Source of the DNA: Candidatus Omnitrophota bacterium
GTDB lineage: Bacteria; Omnitrophota; Gorgyraeia; Gygaellales; Profunditerraquicolaceae
Reading direction: 5' to 3'
DNA: 52,716 bases
Assembly (NCBI GenBank): GCA_023819035.1
Contig: JAMWCL010000004.1
Span: 1 to 52,716, forward strand
The position numbers were made by a program, and so were the translations under genes. Under the pieces are notes generated by a model. That model had not been told where the DNA came from. It saw only the letters and a list, made by a program, of their open reading frames with translations, and made no database searches. Below, one piece after another: positions 18,027 to 27,722 of the stretch (position 1 is the first letter of the stretch; each line of letters begins with the position of its first letter).

Positions 18027-19917
18027 TAACCAACCCTGCTTTTTTAAAAGTATTGATTGCTTCCTTTAATAATCTACAGTAAAGGTCAAATCCTACCGCA
18101 GCAATAAAGCCATGTTGTTGTTCTCCTAAAAGATTACCTGCTCCTCTCAATTCTAAATCCTCCATAGCAATCTTAAAACCTGCTCCTAATTGGGTGTAGG
18201 ACTGAATTACCCGAAGCCTTCTTCTTGCCTCTGTATCTAAAACTTCATCTTTGGGGATCAAAAAATATGCATATGCGGGTTTATCAAACCTTCCTACCCT
18301 CCCCCGTAATTGATGTAGATCAGCTAAACCAAATGTATGGGCATCATTTACAATAATCGTATTAACATTTGGAATGTCTATTCCAGATTCAATGATAGCA
18401 GTACTAATCAAAACATCAATATTACCTTTTAAAAAATCAAGCATAATTTTCTCTAATATACAAGCAGGCATCTGACCGTGAGCAACAGCAAGCTTTGTTT
18501 GAGAAGGACAGATCTTGCTGATCCTTTCTTTAATCTTCTCAATATCCTTAATGCGATTATGCACAAAATAGACTTGACCTTTTCTTTCCAATTCTTTCAT
18601 AATTGCCTGACGAATTAAATCTTCATCATATTCTACCACAATCGTAGTGATTGGCAATCTATTTGGTGGTGGTGTATTTATTACCGAAAGGTCTTTAGCA
18701 TCCATGAGACTCATATATAAGGTTCGTGGTATAGGTGTAGCGGTAAGGGTAAGTACATCGGTAGTTAATCTTAAAACCTTTAATTTTTCCTTTGCCCTAA
18801 CACCAAAACGCTGTTCCTCATCAATGATCACTAAACCTAAGTCTTTAAATCTTACATCATCCGAAAGCAAACGATGGGTTCCGATTACAATATCTACTAT
18901 TCCCTGAGTAATTCCTTCAATGATGCGTTTTTGCTCTTTATAACTTTTAAAGCGACAAAGTAGCTCAATATTAATGGGGAAATCCTTCATCCGAGTAGTA
19001 AAATTATGGAAATGCTGTTCTGCCAGAATGGTAGTAGGCACAAGGTAGGCTACCTGTTTATTATCCATAACTGCCTTAAATGCTGCGCGCATAGCCACCT
19101 CGGTTTTTCCGTATCCTACATCACCACAGATAAGTCTATCCATAGGTTTAGGCGATTCCATATCCTGTTTTACTTGTTGGGTGACAATTATCTGGTCGGG
19201 TGTCTCCTGATAAGGAAAGCTTGCTTCGAACTGCTTCTGCCACTGGGTGTCTTTAGAGTAAGAAAAACCCGGTACAGACATTCGTAGTGCCTGAAGAGAA
19301 AGTAGTTCCCAAGCTAATTTCTGTATTCCCTTACGGGTTCTCTCTTTGGTTCTTAGCCATTCCTTGGTTCCTAAACGATGAAGCCGGGGTCTTCTTGCTT
19401 GAAAGGCAATGTATTTCTGAACAAGGTGCATGGATTCAACAGGTACATAGAGTTTTTCCTGACGGTCATACTCAATTACTAAATGGTCTTTATATTTATC
19501 CTTTATCTTTATCTTATCCATCCCCAAGAACCTACCTATACCATATTGGTTATGAACCACATAATCTCCCACATTTAAATCTAAAAAATTATCAAGGGGA
19601 AAATCCTCTTTAAATGTTAAGGTTCTAAATTTGGGAGGCCTTTTAATTGGAAGAATAATTACCATCTTATGTTCCCATAGCAGATTGCCATTTAAAGGAT
19701 CAAAGGTTCTTATCAAGTTAAGCTTATCAAATTGAAATTCAATACGGATGGGTAACTCGAAGGTAAAAGGAAAAATATCGATAATACCGCCCCTGCGCGC
19801 AAAATCCCCTTCCTCTAAAACATGTTCCTGTCTTTTATAACCAAAATCAATCAAGGTAGATAAAACCTTCTCTAGATCAAAATTACCCTCAGTATAAAGT
19901 TTTAAAGACTTAAACAT
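18019..19917 (-). CDS. mfd: Transcription-repair coupling factor, minimal form lacking D2 and D7 regions
   Basis: RRGGIIDIFPF, CarD/RID-like VGDYVVHNQYGIGRFLGMDKI, GDVGYGKTEVAMRAAFKAV, DEEQRFGV, LTATPIPRTL, QLRGRVGR; 632 aa, ends after LLKEAINTFKKAGLVNA. Confidence 0.92.
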   Translation of the reverse strand: MFKSLKLYTEGNFDLEKVLSTLIDFGYKRQEHVLEEGDFARRGGIIDIFPFTFELPIRIEFQFDKLNLIRTFDPLNGNLLWEHKMVIILPIKRPPKFRTLTFKEDFPLDNFLDLNVGDYVVHNQYGIGRFLGMDKIKIKDKYKDHLVIEYDRQEKLYVPVESMHLVQKYIAFQARRPRLHRLGTKEWLRTKERTRKGIQKLAWELLSLQALRMSVPGFSYSKDTQWQKQFEASFPYQETPDQIIVTQQVKQDMESPKPMDRLICGDVGYGKTEVAMRAAFKAVMDNKQVAYLVPTTILAEQHFHNFTTRMKDFPINIELLCRFKSYKEQKRIIEGITQGIVDIVIGTHRLLSDDVRFKDLGLVIIDEEQRFGVRAKEKLKVLRLTTDVLTLTATPIPRTLYMSLMDAKDLSVINTPPPNRLPITTIVVEYDEDLIRQAIMKELERKGQVYFVHNRIKDIEKIKERISKICPSQTKLAVAHGQMPACILEKIMLDFLKGNIDVLISTAIIESGIDIPNVNTIIVNDAHTFGLADLHQLRGRVGRFDKPAYAYFLIPKDEVLDTEARRRLRVIQSYTQLGAGFKIAMEDLELRGAGNLLGEQQHGFIAAVGFDLYCRLLKEAINTFKKAGLVNA

Positions 19918-19945
19918 AATAATTAAAATCCGATGGTGTCTACAT

Positions 19946-22153
19946 TTATAACCTTATATTTTTACTCTTGTGCTGCCAGGCGAGAACCAAAGGTGAGGCA
20001 ATATAGATGGTAGAATAAACCCCAGAAATAAATCCAATTAGAAGACAAAAGGCAAAGTTATTTAATACCTCTCCCCCATAAAATAAAATAGCAATTACTA
20101 CTAATAAGGTAACTAAAGAGGTAAGTAGTGTTCTACTAAGAGTCTGATTCACACTTAAATTTATAAGATTGTATAAACTATATTTTCGTAGAAGTTGACT
20201 ATTTTCTCTAACTCGGTCATAAATCACAATGGTATCATTAATAGAATATCCAGCAATAGTTAAAAAAGCAGTAATAGTCAGAAGGTCTATCTGTCTACCC
20301 GTAATAGCCATAAAGCCTAAAGCTACTAAGACATCGTGAAAAAGAGCAATTACCCCCGCTACAGCAAAATTAAGGTGTTTAAATCTTAAAGCCACATAAA
20401 TTAAAATTCCCAGTAATGACCAAAGGATCGCCTTTACTGCCTTTACCTTAAGATGTCTTCCTGCTACAGGTCCTACACGTTCTACCCTTAAGATTTGGAT
20501 ATCCTCATCAGGAAAAACCTCCTTTAGTTTTTGGGTAATTAGTTGATTTTTATCCTCAACCGTACGGATTAATAAAACCCGGGGGTTATCTTTAAATTGC
20601 TGTAAAGAGGCGTCTGCTAAGTTTAACTCTTTAAGAATATTACGTACCTTATCTATATCGGGGGTAGATTTAAAACTATATTCCTGTAATTGTCCGCCGG
20701 CAAAATCAATACCGTATGCCTGTTTTCCTCTTTTAAAATAAACAATGAGACCAAAAATAATTACCAATAACGATAAAATATAAAATATTCTTCTTTTTCC
20801 AATAAAATCTAATCTTGCTTCCTTAATAAATCTTAGCATAGGTAAAGAATTCTTCAATAAGCCAAACTCGATAAGTAATTCAAAGATTGTGCGTGTAACT
20901 ATAACCGCAGTAAAAAGACTAGCAATAAGACCGGTGGTTAAGGTTACAGCAAAACCTCTTATGGGACCGGTTCCAAAGATAAATAATAATGCAGAAGCAA
21001 TTATGGTAGTGACATTAGAATCAAATATGGCACTAAAAGCTTTATTATATCCATTGGCAATCGCACTACGTAAAGATCTACCCCCAGCCAATTCTTCTTT
21101 TATTCTTTCGTTAATTAAGACATTTGCATCTACTGCCATACCTAAAGATAAAGCCATCCCGGCAATACCCGGTAAGGTTAAGGTTGCTGAAATACCAAAT
21201 AAAGCAGGTAACATTCCTAATATTCCTAAGATTATAAGGAGATTCAAGATAAGTGCAAAGTCAGCAATGATTCCTGCTGAAAGATAATAAAATGCCATAA
21301 AGATAAAAATCAATATACTTCCAACAATGCTTGCCTTAATCCCTTTTCGAATTGAATCTTGACCTAACAACGGCCCGATTGTCCTTTCTTCTTCTACCCA
21401 CATAGGGGCAGGTAATGCCCCTACCCTTAAGACTAAAGCCAAATCCCTAGCTTCCTCAATATCAAAACGACCTGTAATCACTGCTTCCCCATAAGGAATA
21501 TGTTCCTTTATATTAGGTGCAGATTGAACCTTGCCGTCTAATACTATGGCTAATCTTTTTCCTATATTCTCTGAGGTTATCTTAGAGAATTTCTTTGCTC
21601 CTTCACTGTTAAATTTTAATCCCACTACTGGCTCATTAAATTCGCCTTGGAAACGTACCATCGCATCCACCAAGGTATCGCCGGTTAGAACCGGCTCTTT
21701 TTCTAAAAGCAGTTGTTCTTCAGTGTCATGCACGGTCTTTAACTCATAACCTTCGGGGACATTTCCTTGAAGGGCTTGCTTTATTTTTTCGGGTTCAGAA
21801 CAAACCAATTTGAACTCAAGAAGAGCGGTCCTACCAATTATCTCTATTGCGCGTTCTCTATCAGTAACCCCGGGTAATTGAACAACTATCTCATCCTCAC
21901 CCTGTCGCTGAATATACGGTTCTCTTACCCCAAATTCATCAACTCGATTTCTAATCACCTCTAAAGCTCTTTCTACAACATCTATTTTGGCAAAATCACT
22001 TATCGATTTAGTGTCTACCTTAAGTAGAAGATGTATTCCTCCTTTAAGATCTAAACCTAAGTTAATTCTTCTATTCAATGGAAAAGCAAAATATATACAG
22101 ATTCCCAATACCAGTAAGATAAAAATTAACTTATAGATAATTCGTTTTTTCAT
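19946..22153 (-). CDS. secDF: Fused protein translocase SecD-SecF
   Basis: NLGLDLKGGIHLLL ... GMAVDANVLINERIKEE (SecD), YGIDFAGGQLQEY ... GYSINDTIVIYDRVRE (SecF) in one 735-aa ORF. Confidence 0.95.
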   Translation of the reverse strand: MKKRIIYKLIFILLVLGICIYFAFPLNRRINLGLDLKGGIHLLLKVDTKSISDFAKIDVVERALEVIRNRVDEFGVREPYIQRQGEDEIVVQLPGVTDRERAIEIIGRTALLEFKLVCSEPEKIKQALQGNVPEGYELKTVHDTEEQLLLEKEPVLTGDTLVDAMVRFQGEFNEPVVGLKFNSEGAKKFSKITSENIGKRLAIVLDGKVQSAPNIKEHIPYGEAVITGRFDIEEARDLALVLRVGALPAPMWVEEERTIGPLLGQDSIRKGIKASIVGSILIFIFMAFYYLSAGIIADFALILNLLIILGILGMLPALFGISATLTLPGIAGMALSLGMAVDANVLINERIKEELAGGRSLRSAIANGYNKAFSAIFDSNVTTIIASALLFIFGTGPIRGFAVTLTTGLIASLFTAVIVTRTIFELLIEFGLLKNSLPMLRFIKEARLDFIGKRRIFYILSLLVIIFGLIVYFKRGKQAYGIDFAGGQLQEYSFKSTPDIDKVRNILKELNLADASLQQFKDNPRVLLIRTVEDKNQLITQKLKEVFPDEDIQILRVERVGPVAGRHLKVKAVKAILWSLLGILIYVALRFKHLNFAVAGVIALFHDVLVALGFMAITGRQIDLLTITAFLTIAGYSINDTIVIYDRVRENSQLLRKYSLYNLINLSVNQTLSRTLLTSLVTLLVVIAILFYGGEVLNNFAFCLLIGFISGVYSTIYIASPLVLAWQHKSKNIRL

Positions 22154-22155
22154 TT

Positions 22156-22455
22156 TTAAACTTCCGATTTATTAATTTTATTCTTTATATAAGCAATACA
22201 GTTTTTCTCTAATTCTATCTTTACATTATCGTCTATTCTTAATGTAACGGTCTTTTCTTTAATATTAACTATTGTTCCATGAATACCACCCGTGGTAACT
22301 ACCTCATCATTTTTCTTTAAATTATTCAGCATATCTTGATGCTGTTTTTCTCTTATCTTTTGTGGACGAATCAGTAAGAAATAAAAGATTATAATTATAA
22401 AAATTAATGGTATAAGATTTAAAATAGGATTAACCGCTTGATTCTGAGGTGACAT
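22156..22455 (-). CDS. yajC: Preprotein translocase subunit YajC
   Basis: FYFLLIRPQKIREKQHQDMLNNLKKNDEVVTTGGIHGTIVNI. Confidence 0.95.
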   Translation of the reverse strand: MSPQNQAVNPILNLIPLIFIIIIFYFLLIRPQKIREKQHQDMLNNLKKNDEVVTTGGIHGTIVNIKEKTVTLRIDDNVKIELEKNCIAYIKNKINKSEV

Positions 22456-22702
22456 GTTTTTGCTCCTTTCTGTAGCGTTTTACTAAACATTCTACAGTCT
22501 CAGAAAGTTGCGCACCATTTTTAATCCAATAATTCAAGCGTTCTAAGTTTATCTTTATCTGTTTATTTATAGGGTTATAGAACCCTAACTCTTCTATAAT
22601 CTTACTATCCCTGGCCCTTCGTGCATCAAAGACACTGATACGAAAATGCGGCCTTTTCTTGGCACCCTTGCCTATTCTTCTTAAACGAATACGGACTGCC
22701 AT
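22430..22702 (-). CDS. rpsP: 30S ribosomal protein S16
   Basis: MAVRIRLRRIGKGAKKRPHFRISVFDARRARDSKIIEELGFYNP. Confidence 0.97.
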   Translation of the reverse strand: MAVRIRLRRIGKGAKKRPHFRISVFDARRARDSKIIEELGFYNPINKQIKINLERLNYWIKNGAQLSETVECLVKRYRKEQKHVTSESSG

Positions 22703-22718
22703 CTTAATCCTCCTTTTA

Positions 22719-24203
22719 TCATCTAATAAGTGCCTCTAACAAAGCTTTTGCCTTATTTATTGATTCAAGATACTCTTTTTTTGGTTGCGAATCAGCCACT
22801 ATTCCTGCACCTGTTTGAATATAAGCAATATTATTCTTAATTAAGATAGTTCTTATAGTAATACAGGTATCCATATTTTCTGAAAAGCTAAAATATCCTA
22901 CACACCCTGCATAGGGTCCGCGTCGGATATTTTCTAATTCGTCAATTATCTCCATCGCCCTGATCTTTGGACTGCCCGTTACTGTACCTGCAGGAAAACA
23001 CGCCTTTAATACATCATAGATATTATATCTTTTATCAATGATTCCTTTTATCTCACTTACCAGATGCATAACATGAGAATATCTTTCCACTTTCATAAAT
23101 TCCTTAACCTCTACTTTACCTATTTTAGAAACCCTGCCTAAATCATTTCTTCCTAGATCCACAAGCATAATATGCTCTGCCTTTTCCTTATTACTATTTA
23201 AAAGTTGCCATTCCAATCTTTTATCTTCTTCTTCTGTGTTTCCACGCGGTCTTGTGCCGGCAATCGGTCGGGTTTCGATTATGCCATCTTCACAACGCAC
23301 AAGCATTTCGGGAGAAGAACCGATAAGGATGATATCTTTTAACTTCAAGAAGAACATATAAGGCGAAGGATTTATATTCCTTAAATCTCGATAAATAAAA
23401 AAAGGTGATTTTTTTATAGGTATCTTAAGTCTTTGTGATAAAACTACTTGAGTAATATCTCCTTTTTTAATATATTCCTTTGCTTTTTTTACTATATTTA
23501 TAAATTCCGATTTTTTAAAATTTGAGGTAATCTTTATTTTTTCTCTTAAATTCTTTACTTGAAGTTTATTATAATTAAGTGGCTTTGAAAGTGTATCATG
23601 GATTGATTCGATTTTTTTAATTGCGGAAATATAAATCCGATGCTTTTTATTTCCTGATAACCTATCTTTTTCAAATATAACATTGTTAACAATCTTTATG
23701 GTATGTTTTATGTGGTCAAAGATTAAAATAGTATCAGTGAGAATAAAAAATGCATCGGGTAATCTTAAATCATCAGGATTTTTATCTGGTATTTCTTCAA
23801 AAAACCTAACAAAATCATAGCCTATATAACCTACAAGACCCCCCCAAAAACGGGGAAGTCCTTTTATATCTACAGCTTTAAAATTCTGCATAAATTTTTT
23901 GATCTCATCTAAAGGGGAGGTGTTGGTAATAAACCTTCTGATTATCTTTTTCTGGGCAAAGATCATCTCAATGTTTTTTTCTTTGCTTTTAAAGATAAAT
24001 GAAGGTCTACTTCCTAAGAATGAATAACGTGCAAGCTTTTCCTGTCCCTCTACGGATTCTAAAAGAAATGCATAATCGTTCTTTTTTATTTTTAGGAAAG
24101 CAGATACCGGTGTATCTAGATCTGCATTTATTTCTTTATAAACAGGGATCACATTATAGTCTCGGGATAATTTTATAAATTCTTTTAGACTTGGATAATA
24201 CAT
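22719..24203 (-). CDS. trpE: Anthranilate synthase component I
   Basis: GDITQVVLSQRL, IAGTRPRG, HIMLVDLGRNDLGRV, FPAGTVTGSPKIRAMEIIDELE. Confidence 0.93.
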   Translation of the reverse strand: MYYPSLKEFIKLSRDYNVIPVYKEINADLDTPVSAFLKIKKNDYAFLLESVEGQEKLARYSFLGSRPSFIFKSKEKNIEMIFAQKKIIRRFITNTSPLDEIKKFMQNFKAVDIKGLPRFWGGLVGYIGYDFVRFFEEIPDKNPDDLRLPDAFFILTDTILIFDHIKHTIKIVNNVIFEKDRLSGNKKHRIYISAIKKIESIHDTLSKPLNYNKLQVKNLREKIKITSNFKKSEFINIVKKAKEYIKKGDITQVVLSQRLKIPIKKSPFFIYRDLRNINPSPYMFFLKLKDIILIGSSPEMLVRCEDGIIETRPIAGTRPRGNTEEEDKRLEWQLLNSNKEKAEHIMLVDLGRNDLGRVSKIGKVEVKEFMKVERYSHVMHLVSEIKGIIDKRYNIYDVLKACFPAGTVTGSPKIRAMEIIDELENIRRGPYAGCVGYFSFSENMDTCITIRTILIKNNIAYIQTGAGIVADSQPKKEYLESINKAKALLEALIR

Positions 24204-24206
24204 AAT

Positions 24207-24542
24207 TTATTTTATTCTTCTATAAAAACAGGATTTATTACCTGTGTGACAAGCAAAACCTACCTGCTTAACCTTAATCAGGACTGCATCCATATCGCAA
24301 TCATAATAGATAGCTTTCACATACTGATAATTTCCTGAGGTTTGACCCTTGACCCAAAATTCCTTTCGTGAACGCGACCAAAAACAGGTTTTTTTGATTC
24401 TTATCGTTCTGCGTAACGATTCTTTATTCATATAAGCCAGCATCAAAACCTCGTTTGTTTTATAATCCTGGATTATCGCAGGAATTAAACCTTGATTATC
24501 AAATCTTAATTCATCTATATTAAACTTAATCTTTTTTTTCAT
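24207..24542 (-). CDS. hisI: Phosphoribosyl-AMP cyclohydrolase
   Basis: [61 protein letters not shown]. Confidence 0.96.
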   Translation of the reverse strand: MKKKIKFNIDELRFDNQGLIPAIIQDYKTNEVLMLAYMNKESLRRTIRIKKTCFWSRSRKEFWVKGQTSGNYQYVKAIYYDCDMDAVLIKVKQVGFACHTGNKSCFYRRIK

Positions 24543-25312
24543 ATCCTTACTGCGATACCCTTTTCTTTTAAATACTGTTTAATTTCTCTTATAGTATATT
24601 GTTGATAATGAAAAATCGATGCTGCCAAAGCAGCATCAGCACCTGTGTTGACAAAAACCTCATAAAAATGTTCAGGCCTACCGGCACCTCCTGAGGCGAC
24701 AACTGGAATATTCACCGCCTCCGTAATCGCCCTAGTTAAATCTAAATCATATCCATCCTTCGTTCCATCTTGATCCATACTAGTTAAAAGGATCTCTCCC
24801 GCACCCCGCCAAGCCACCTCTTTTGCCCATTCTACTGCATCTAAATCTGTAGAGGTTCGTCCTCCATTTATATAAACCTGCCATCTTTCTACCCTTAAAC
24901 CCCTGTCCATGATACTCTTGGCATCAATAGCGACAACAATACATTGACTACCAAATCTACGTGCCGACTCGTTAACTAAATCCGGATATTTTACCGCTGC
25001 AGTATTAATAGAAACCTTATCTGCTCCTGCATTAAGTAAATCCCTGATATCATTTATATCCTTTATTCCACCTCCGACAGTAAAAGGCATATATATATTC
25101 TTAGCTATCTTCTCTACCAGTTCTACCAAGGTTTTTCTCTGCTGGAAACTGGCAGTAATATCTAAAAAGACTAACTCATCTGCCTCCTCTTGCTCATAAA
25201 GTTTAGCTACCTCTACAGGATCTCCTGCATCTTTAAGACCGACAAACCTTACACCTTTTACTACCCGGTTATCTTTTATATCCAAACAAGGAATGATGCG
25301 TTTAGCAAGCAT
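24539..25312 (-). CDS. hisF: Imidazole glycerol phosphate synthase subunit HisF
   Basis: [71 protein letters not shown]. Confidence 0.97.
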   Translation of the reverse strand: MLAKRIIPCLDIKDNRVVKGVRFVGLKDAGDPVEVAKLYEQEEADELVFLDITASFQQRKTLVELVEKIAKNIYMPFTVGGGIKDINDIRDLLNAGADKVSINTAAVKYPDLVNESARRFGSQCIVVAIDAKSIMDRGLRVERWQVYINGGRTSTDLDAVEWAKEVAWRGAGEILLTSMDQDGTKDGYDLDLTRAITEAVNIPVVASGGAGRPEHFYEVFVNTGADAALAASIFHYQQYTIREIKQYLKEKGIAVRI

Positions 25313-25761
25313 TACTTTTCTTTCTTATATAAATAATTTTTCAATAAATCCCAGGTTTCTTTGCCTACTTTACCATCTACAGTTAAATTATTTGCCCTCT
25401 GAAATGCCTCAATTGCCTGCCGTGTCTGCCTGCCCATCTTGCCATCTATTGCACCAGGATTAAACCCAGCATTTTTTAAAGCAATCTGTATATCTCTTAC
25501 TGTGGGTTGAGATCTTTTTTCTCGAATAATGGCCTTTTTTTCTGTCTTATCTACCTTTTTACTTAAAATCTCTTCCCTTTCTTTTTCTGCCTCTCTTAGA
25601 GACTCTTTAAGATATTCGATTTGTCGATTCTTCTCTTGGATCTGTGCCTCTAAGGCTTGGATTTGATTCCTTAAACCTTGGATTTGGTAATCCTTAGCGG
25701 TGGTTGCACAACCACTAAGTAAAATTAAAAAAGATAAAGAAATAATTCTTATCTTACCCAT
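25312..25761 (-). CDS. Lipoprotein with coiled coil and peptidoglycan-binding domain
   Basis: ILLSGCA lipobox; C-terminal [51 protein letters not shown] (PG_binding_1). Confidence 0.88.
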   Translation of the reverse strand: MGKIRIISLSFLILLSGCATTAKDYQIQGLRNQIQALEAQIQEKNRQIEYLKESLREAEKEREEILSKKVDKTEKKAIIREKRSQPTVRDIQIALKNAGFNPGAIDGKMGRQTRQAIEAFQRANNLTVDGKVGKETWDLLKNYLYKKEK

Positions 25762-25772
25762 ATTCCTCCTTT

Positions 25773-26492
25773 TTAGTTTAATCTTAAGGCCTGACTTAAG
25801 GTAAATCTTCCTTCGTACAGAGCCTTACCAATAATTACACCTATAAGACCCTTCTTTTCTAATGACTTAAGTTTATATAGATCATCTAAAGAGGAGATTC
25901 CTCCTGAAGCAATGATCTCTAAATTAGTTTTTTTTAAGAATTCGTTTATCCCCCTAATATCCGGGCCTTTTAGGGTACCGTCTCTAGTTACATTTGTATA
26001 GATAATTTGTTTAAAGCCAAGTTGTTTTAAACCATAAGCAAATTCTAATGCAGATATTTTTTTATTAATTGTCTGCCAGCCATTAGTTAAGATGTAAGTA
26101 TCCTTTATATCGATGCTAACAATAATTCTCTCTTTAAATTCTTCAAAAACCTTCTTAAGTAATTTTTTATCTCGAATCGCCTTAGTAGATAAAATTATAC
26201 GATATATTCCAAAATTAAGCAAAGATTTAATTAAATCTATACTTCTTATTCCTCCGCCAAATTGGATAGGGATATCGATATTTTTTACTATCTCTTTTAT
26301 AATATTTAAATTCTTAGGAATGCCTGTTATTGCCCCATCCAAATCTATAACATGCAGTAACCTTGCTCCTTGTTTTACCCAGTGCTTTGCAGTATTTACA
26401 GGATTACGCGAATATATCTTCTTATTAAATCTTCCCTGAACATATCTTACCACACAACCATCTTTTATATCTATTGCAGGAATAATTAACAT
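25773..26492 (-). CDS. hisA: 1-(5-phosphoribosyl)-5-[(5-phosphoribosylamino)methylideneamino]imidazole-4-carboxamide isomerase
   Basis: LIIPAIDIKDGCVVRYVQG; IQFGGGIRSIDLIKSLL; TNVTRDGTLKGPDI. Confidence 0.95.
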   Translation of the reverse strand: MLIIPAIDIKDGCVVRYVQGRFNKKIYSRNPVNTAKHWVKQGARLLHVIDLDGAITGIPKNLNIIKEIVKNIDIPIQFGGGIRSIDLIKSLLNFGIYRIILSTKAIRDKKLLKKVFEEFKERIIVSIDIKDTYILTNGWQTINKKISALEFAYGLKQLGFKQIIYTNVTRDGTLKGPDIRGINEFLKKTNLEIIASGGISSLDDLYKLKSLEKKGLIGVIIGKALYEGRFTLSQALRLN

Positions 26493-27109
26493 AAACTAAT
26501 AAAATTTTTAATTATCTTTAATCCTATTGCTTGACTTTTTTCCGGATGGAATTGAACCCCATAGATATTATCCTTCCAAACTACAGAAGCAAAATCTAAG
26601 CCATAATCTGTGTAGGTTACGATTATATTTTTATCCTCAGGCTCAGGATAATATGAGTGACAGAAATAAACATAAGAATTATCTGGTATATCTTTTAATA
26701 AAGGGCAATCCTTTAAAACCATCTTTATTTGATTCCATCCGATGTGAGGGATTTTTAAAGATAAATTATTATCAAATTTTTTTATCCTGCCTTTTAAGAT
26801 ACCCAAACCCCTTGAATCTTTTGCCTCCTGACTCTCTTCAAATAATAATTGCATCCCTAAGCAGATACCTAAAATTGTTTTTTTATTTTCTATATGTTTA
26901 ATTAAATTTGAAATTAAATCTTTCTTTTTTAGCCCTAAAATAGCATCATCAAAAGCTCCCACGCCTGGTAAAATTATCTTATCAGCTTTTTCTAAATCCT
27001 GAGGATTACTGGTCACTAAGGTCTTTACACCAAATGATTCCAGTGCCTTCTTTACACTGTGAATATTACCCATTCCGTAGTCAATGATACAAATCATCTT
27101 ATTAATCAA
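26486..27109 (-). CDS. hisH: Imidazole glycerol phosphate synthase subunit HisH
   Basis: IDYGMGNIHSVKKALE; GICLGMQLLFEESQE; YGVQFHPEKSQ. Confidence 0.96.
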   Translation of the reverse strand: MINKMICIIDYGMGNIHSVKKALESFGVKTLVTSNPQDLEKADKIILPGVGAFDDAILGLKKKDLISNLIKHIENKKTILGICLGMQLLFEESQEAKDSRGLGILKGRIKKFDNNLSLKIPHIGWNQIKMVLKDCPLLKDIPDNSYVYFCHSYYPEPEDKNIIVTYTDYGLDFASVVWKDNIYGVQFHPEKSQAIGLKIIKNFISLC

Positions 27110-27722
27110 TTATACCTTTGGTAGAAGGGATGCCTTTCCTTCGTGGATCTACTTGAGTTGCCTGATCTAAAGCGATTCCCAAGGCCTTAAAGACAGGCTC
27201 TAAGGTTGTATGTAAATCAGAAACAGGATTTTCTATATTTATATTTAAATTCATCCCGAGGTGTTTAGCGAATGAATCAAAGAAATGTCGAATATCAGAA
27301 AATTGATATTTGTCTTTTTTTAAAGAGGTAATCTTTTTTGAGGTCTTTAATTGAAGATGTCCTCTTCCACTTATATCTAAGATTACATAAGCTATAACTT
27401 CCTCCATTGGTACAGAGGCCGAACCAAATCTGCGAATTCCTTTTTTGTCACCCAAGGCTTGTTTAAATGCCTCACCTAAAACAATCCCGATATCTTCATT
27501 AGTATGGTGAAGATCTATATTTAGATCTCCCTTGGCAATAAGTTCTAAATCAAAAAATCCCCAAAAAGCAAACAACTCTAACATATGGTCTAAAATACCG
27601 ATTCCCGTATTTATCTTAGATTTACCTGAACCATCTATATTTAATTTGGCTAAGATAGTAGTTTCTTTGGTTTTTCTGTTTATAATTGCTTTTCTCATTT
27701 TATCCATTCCTTTTTTATTCAA
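27102..27722 (-). CDS. hisB: Imidazoleglycerol-phosphate dehydratase
   Basis: NTGIGILDHMLELFAFWG; DLHHTNEDIGIVLGEAFKQALGDKKGIRRFGSA. Confidence 0.96.
   Translation of the reverse strand: MNKKGMDKMRKAIINRKTKETTILAKLNIDGSGKSKINTGIGILDHMLELFAFWGFFDLELIAKGDLNIDLHHTNEDIGIVLGEAFKQALGDKKGIRRFGSASVPMEEVIAYVILDISGRGHLQLKTSKKITSLKKDKYQFSDIRHFFDSFAKHLGMNLNINIENPVSDLHTTLEPVFKALGIALDQATQVDPRRKGIPSTKGIID

Noticed and set aside
20889-21287. Plus-strand 132-aa ORF
   Set aside because: Antisense to the conserved secDF gene; composition is a frame shadow. The same applies to 19006-19287, 19287-19613, 26113-26439, 26527-26901, 32203-32523 and 44181-44480.
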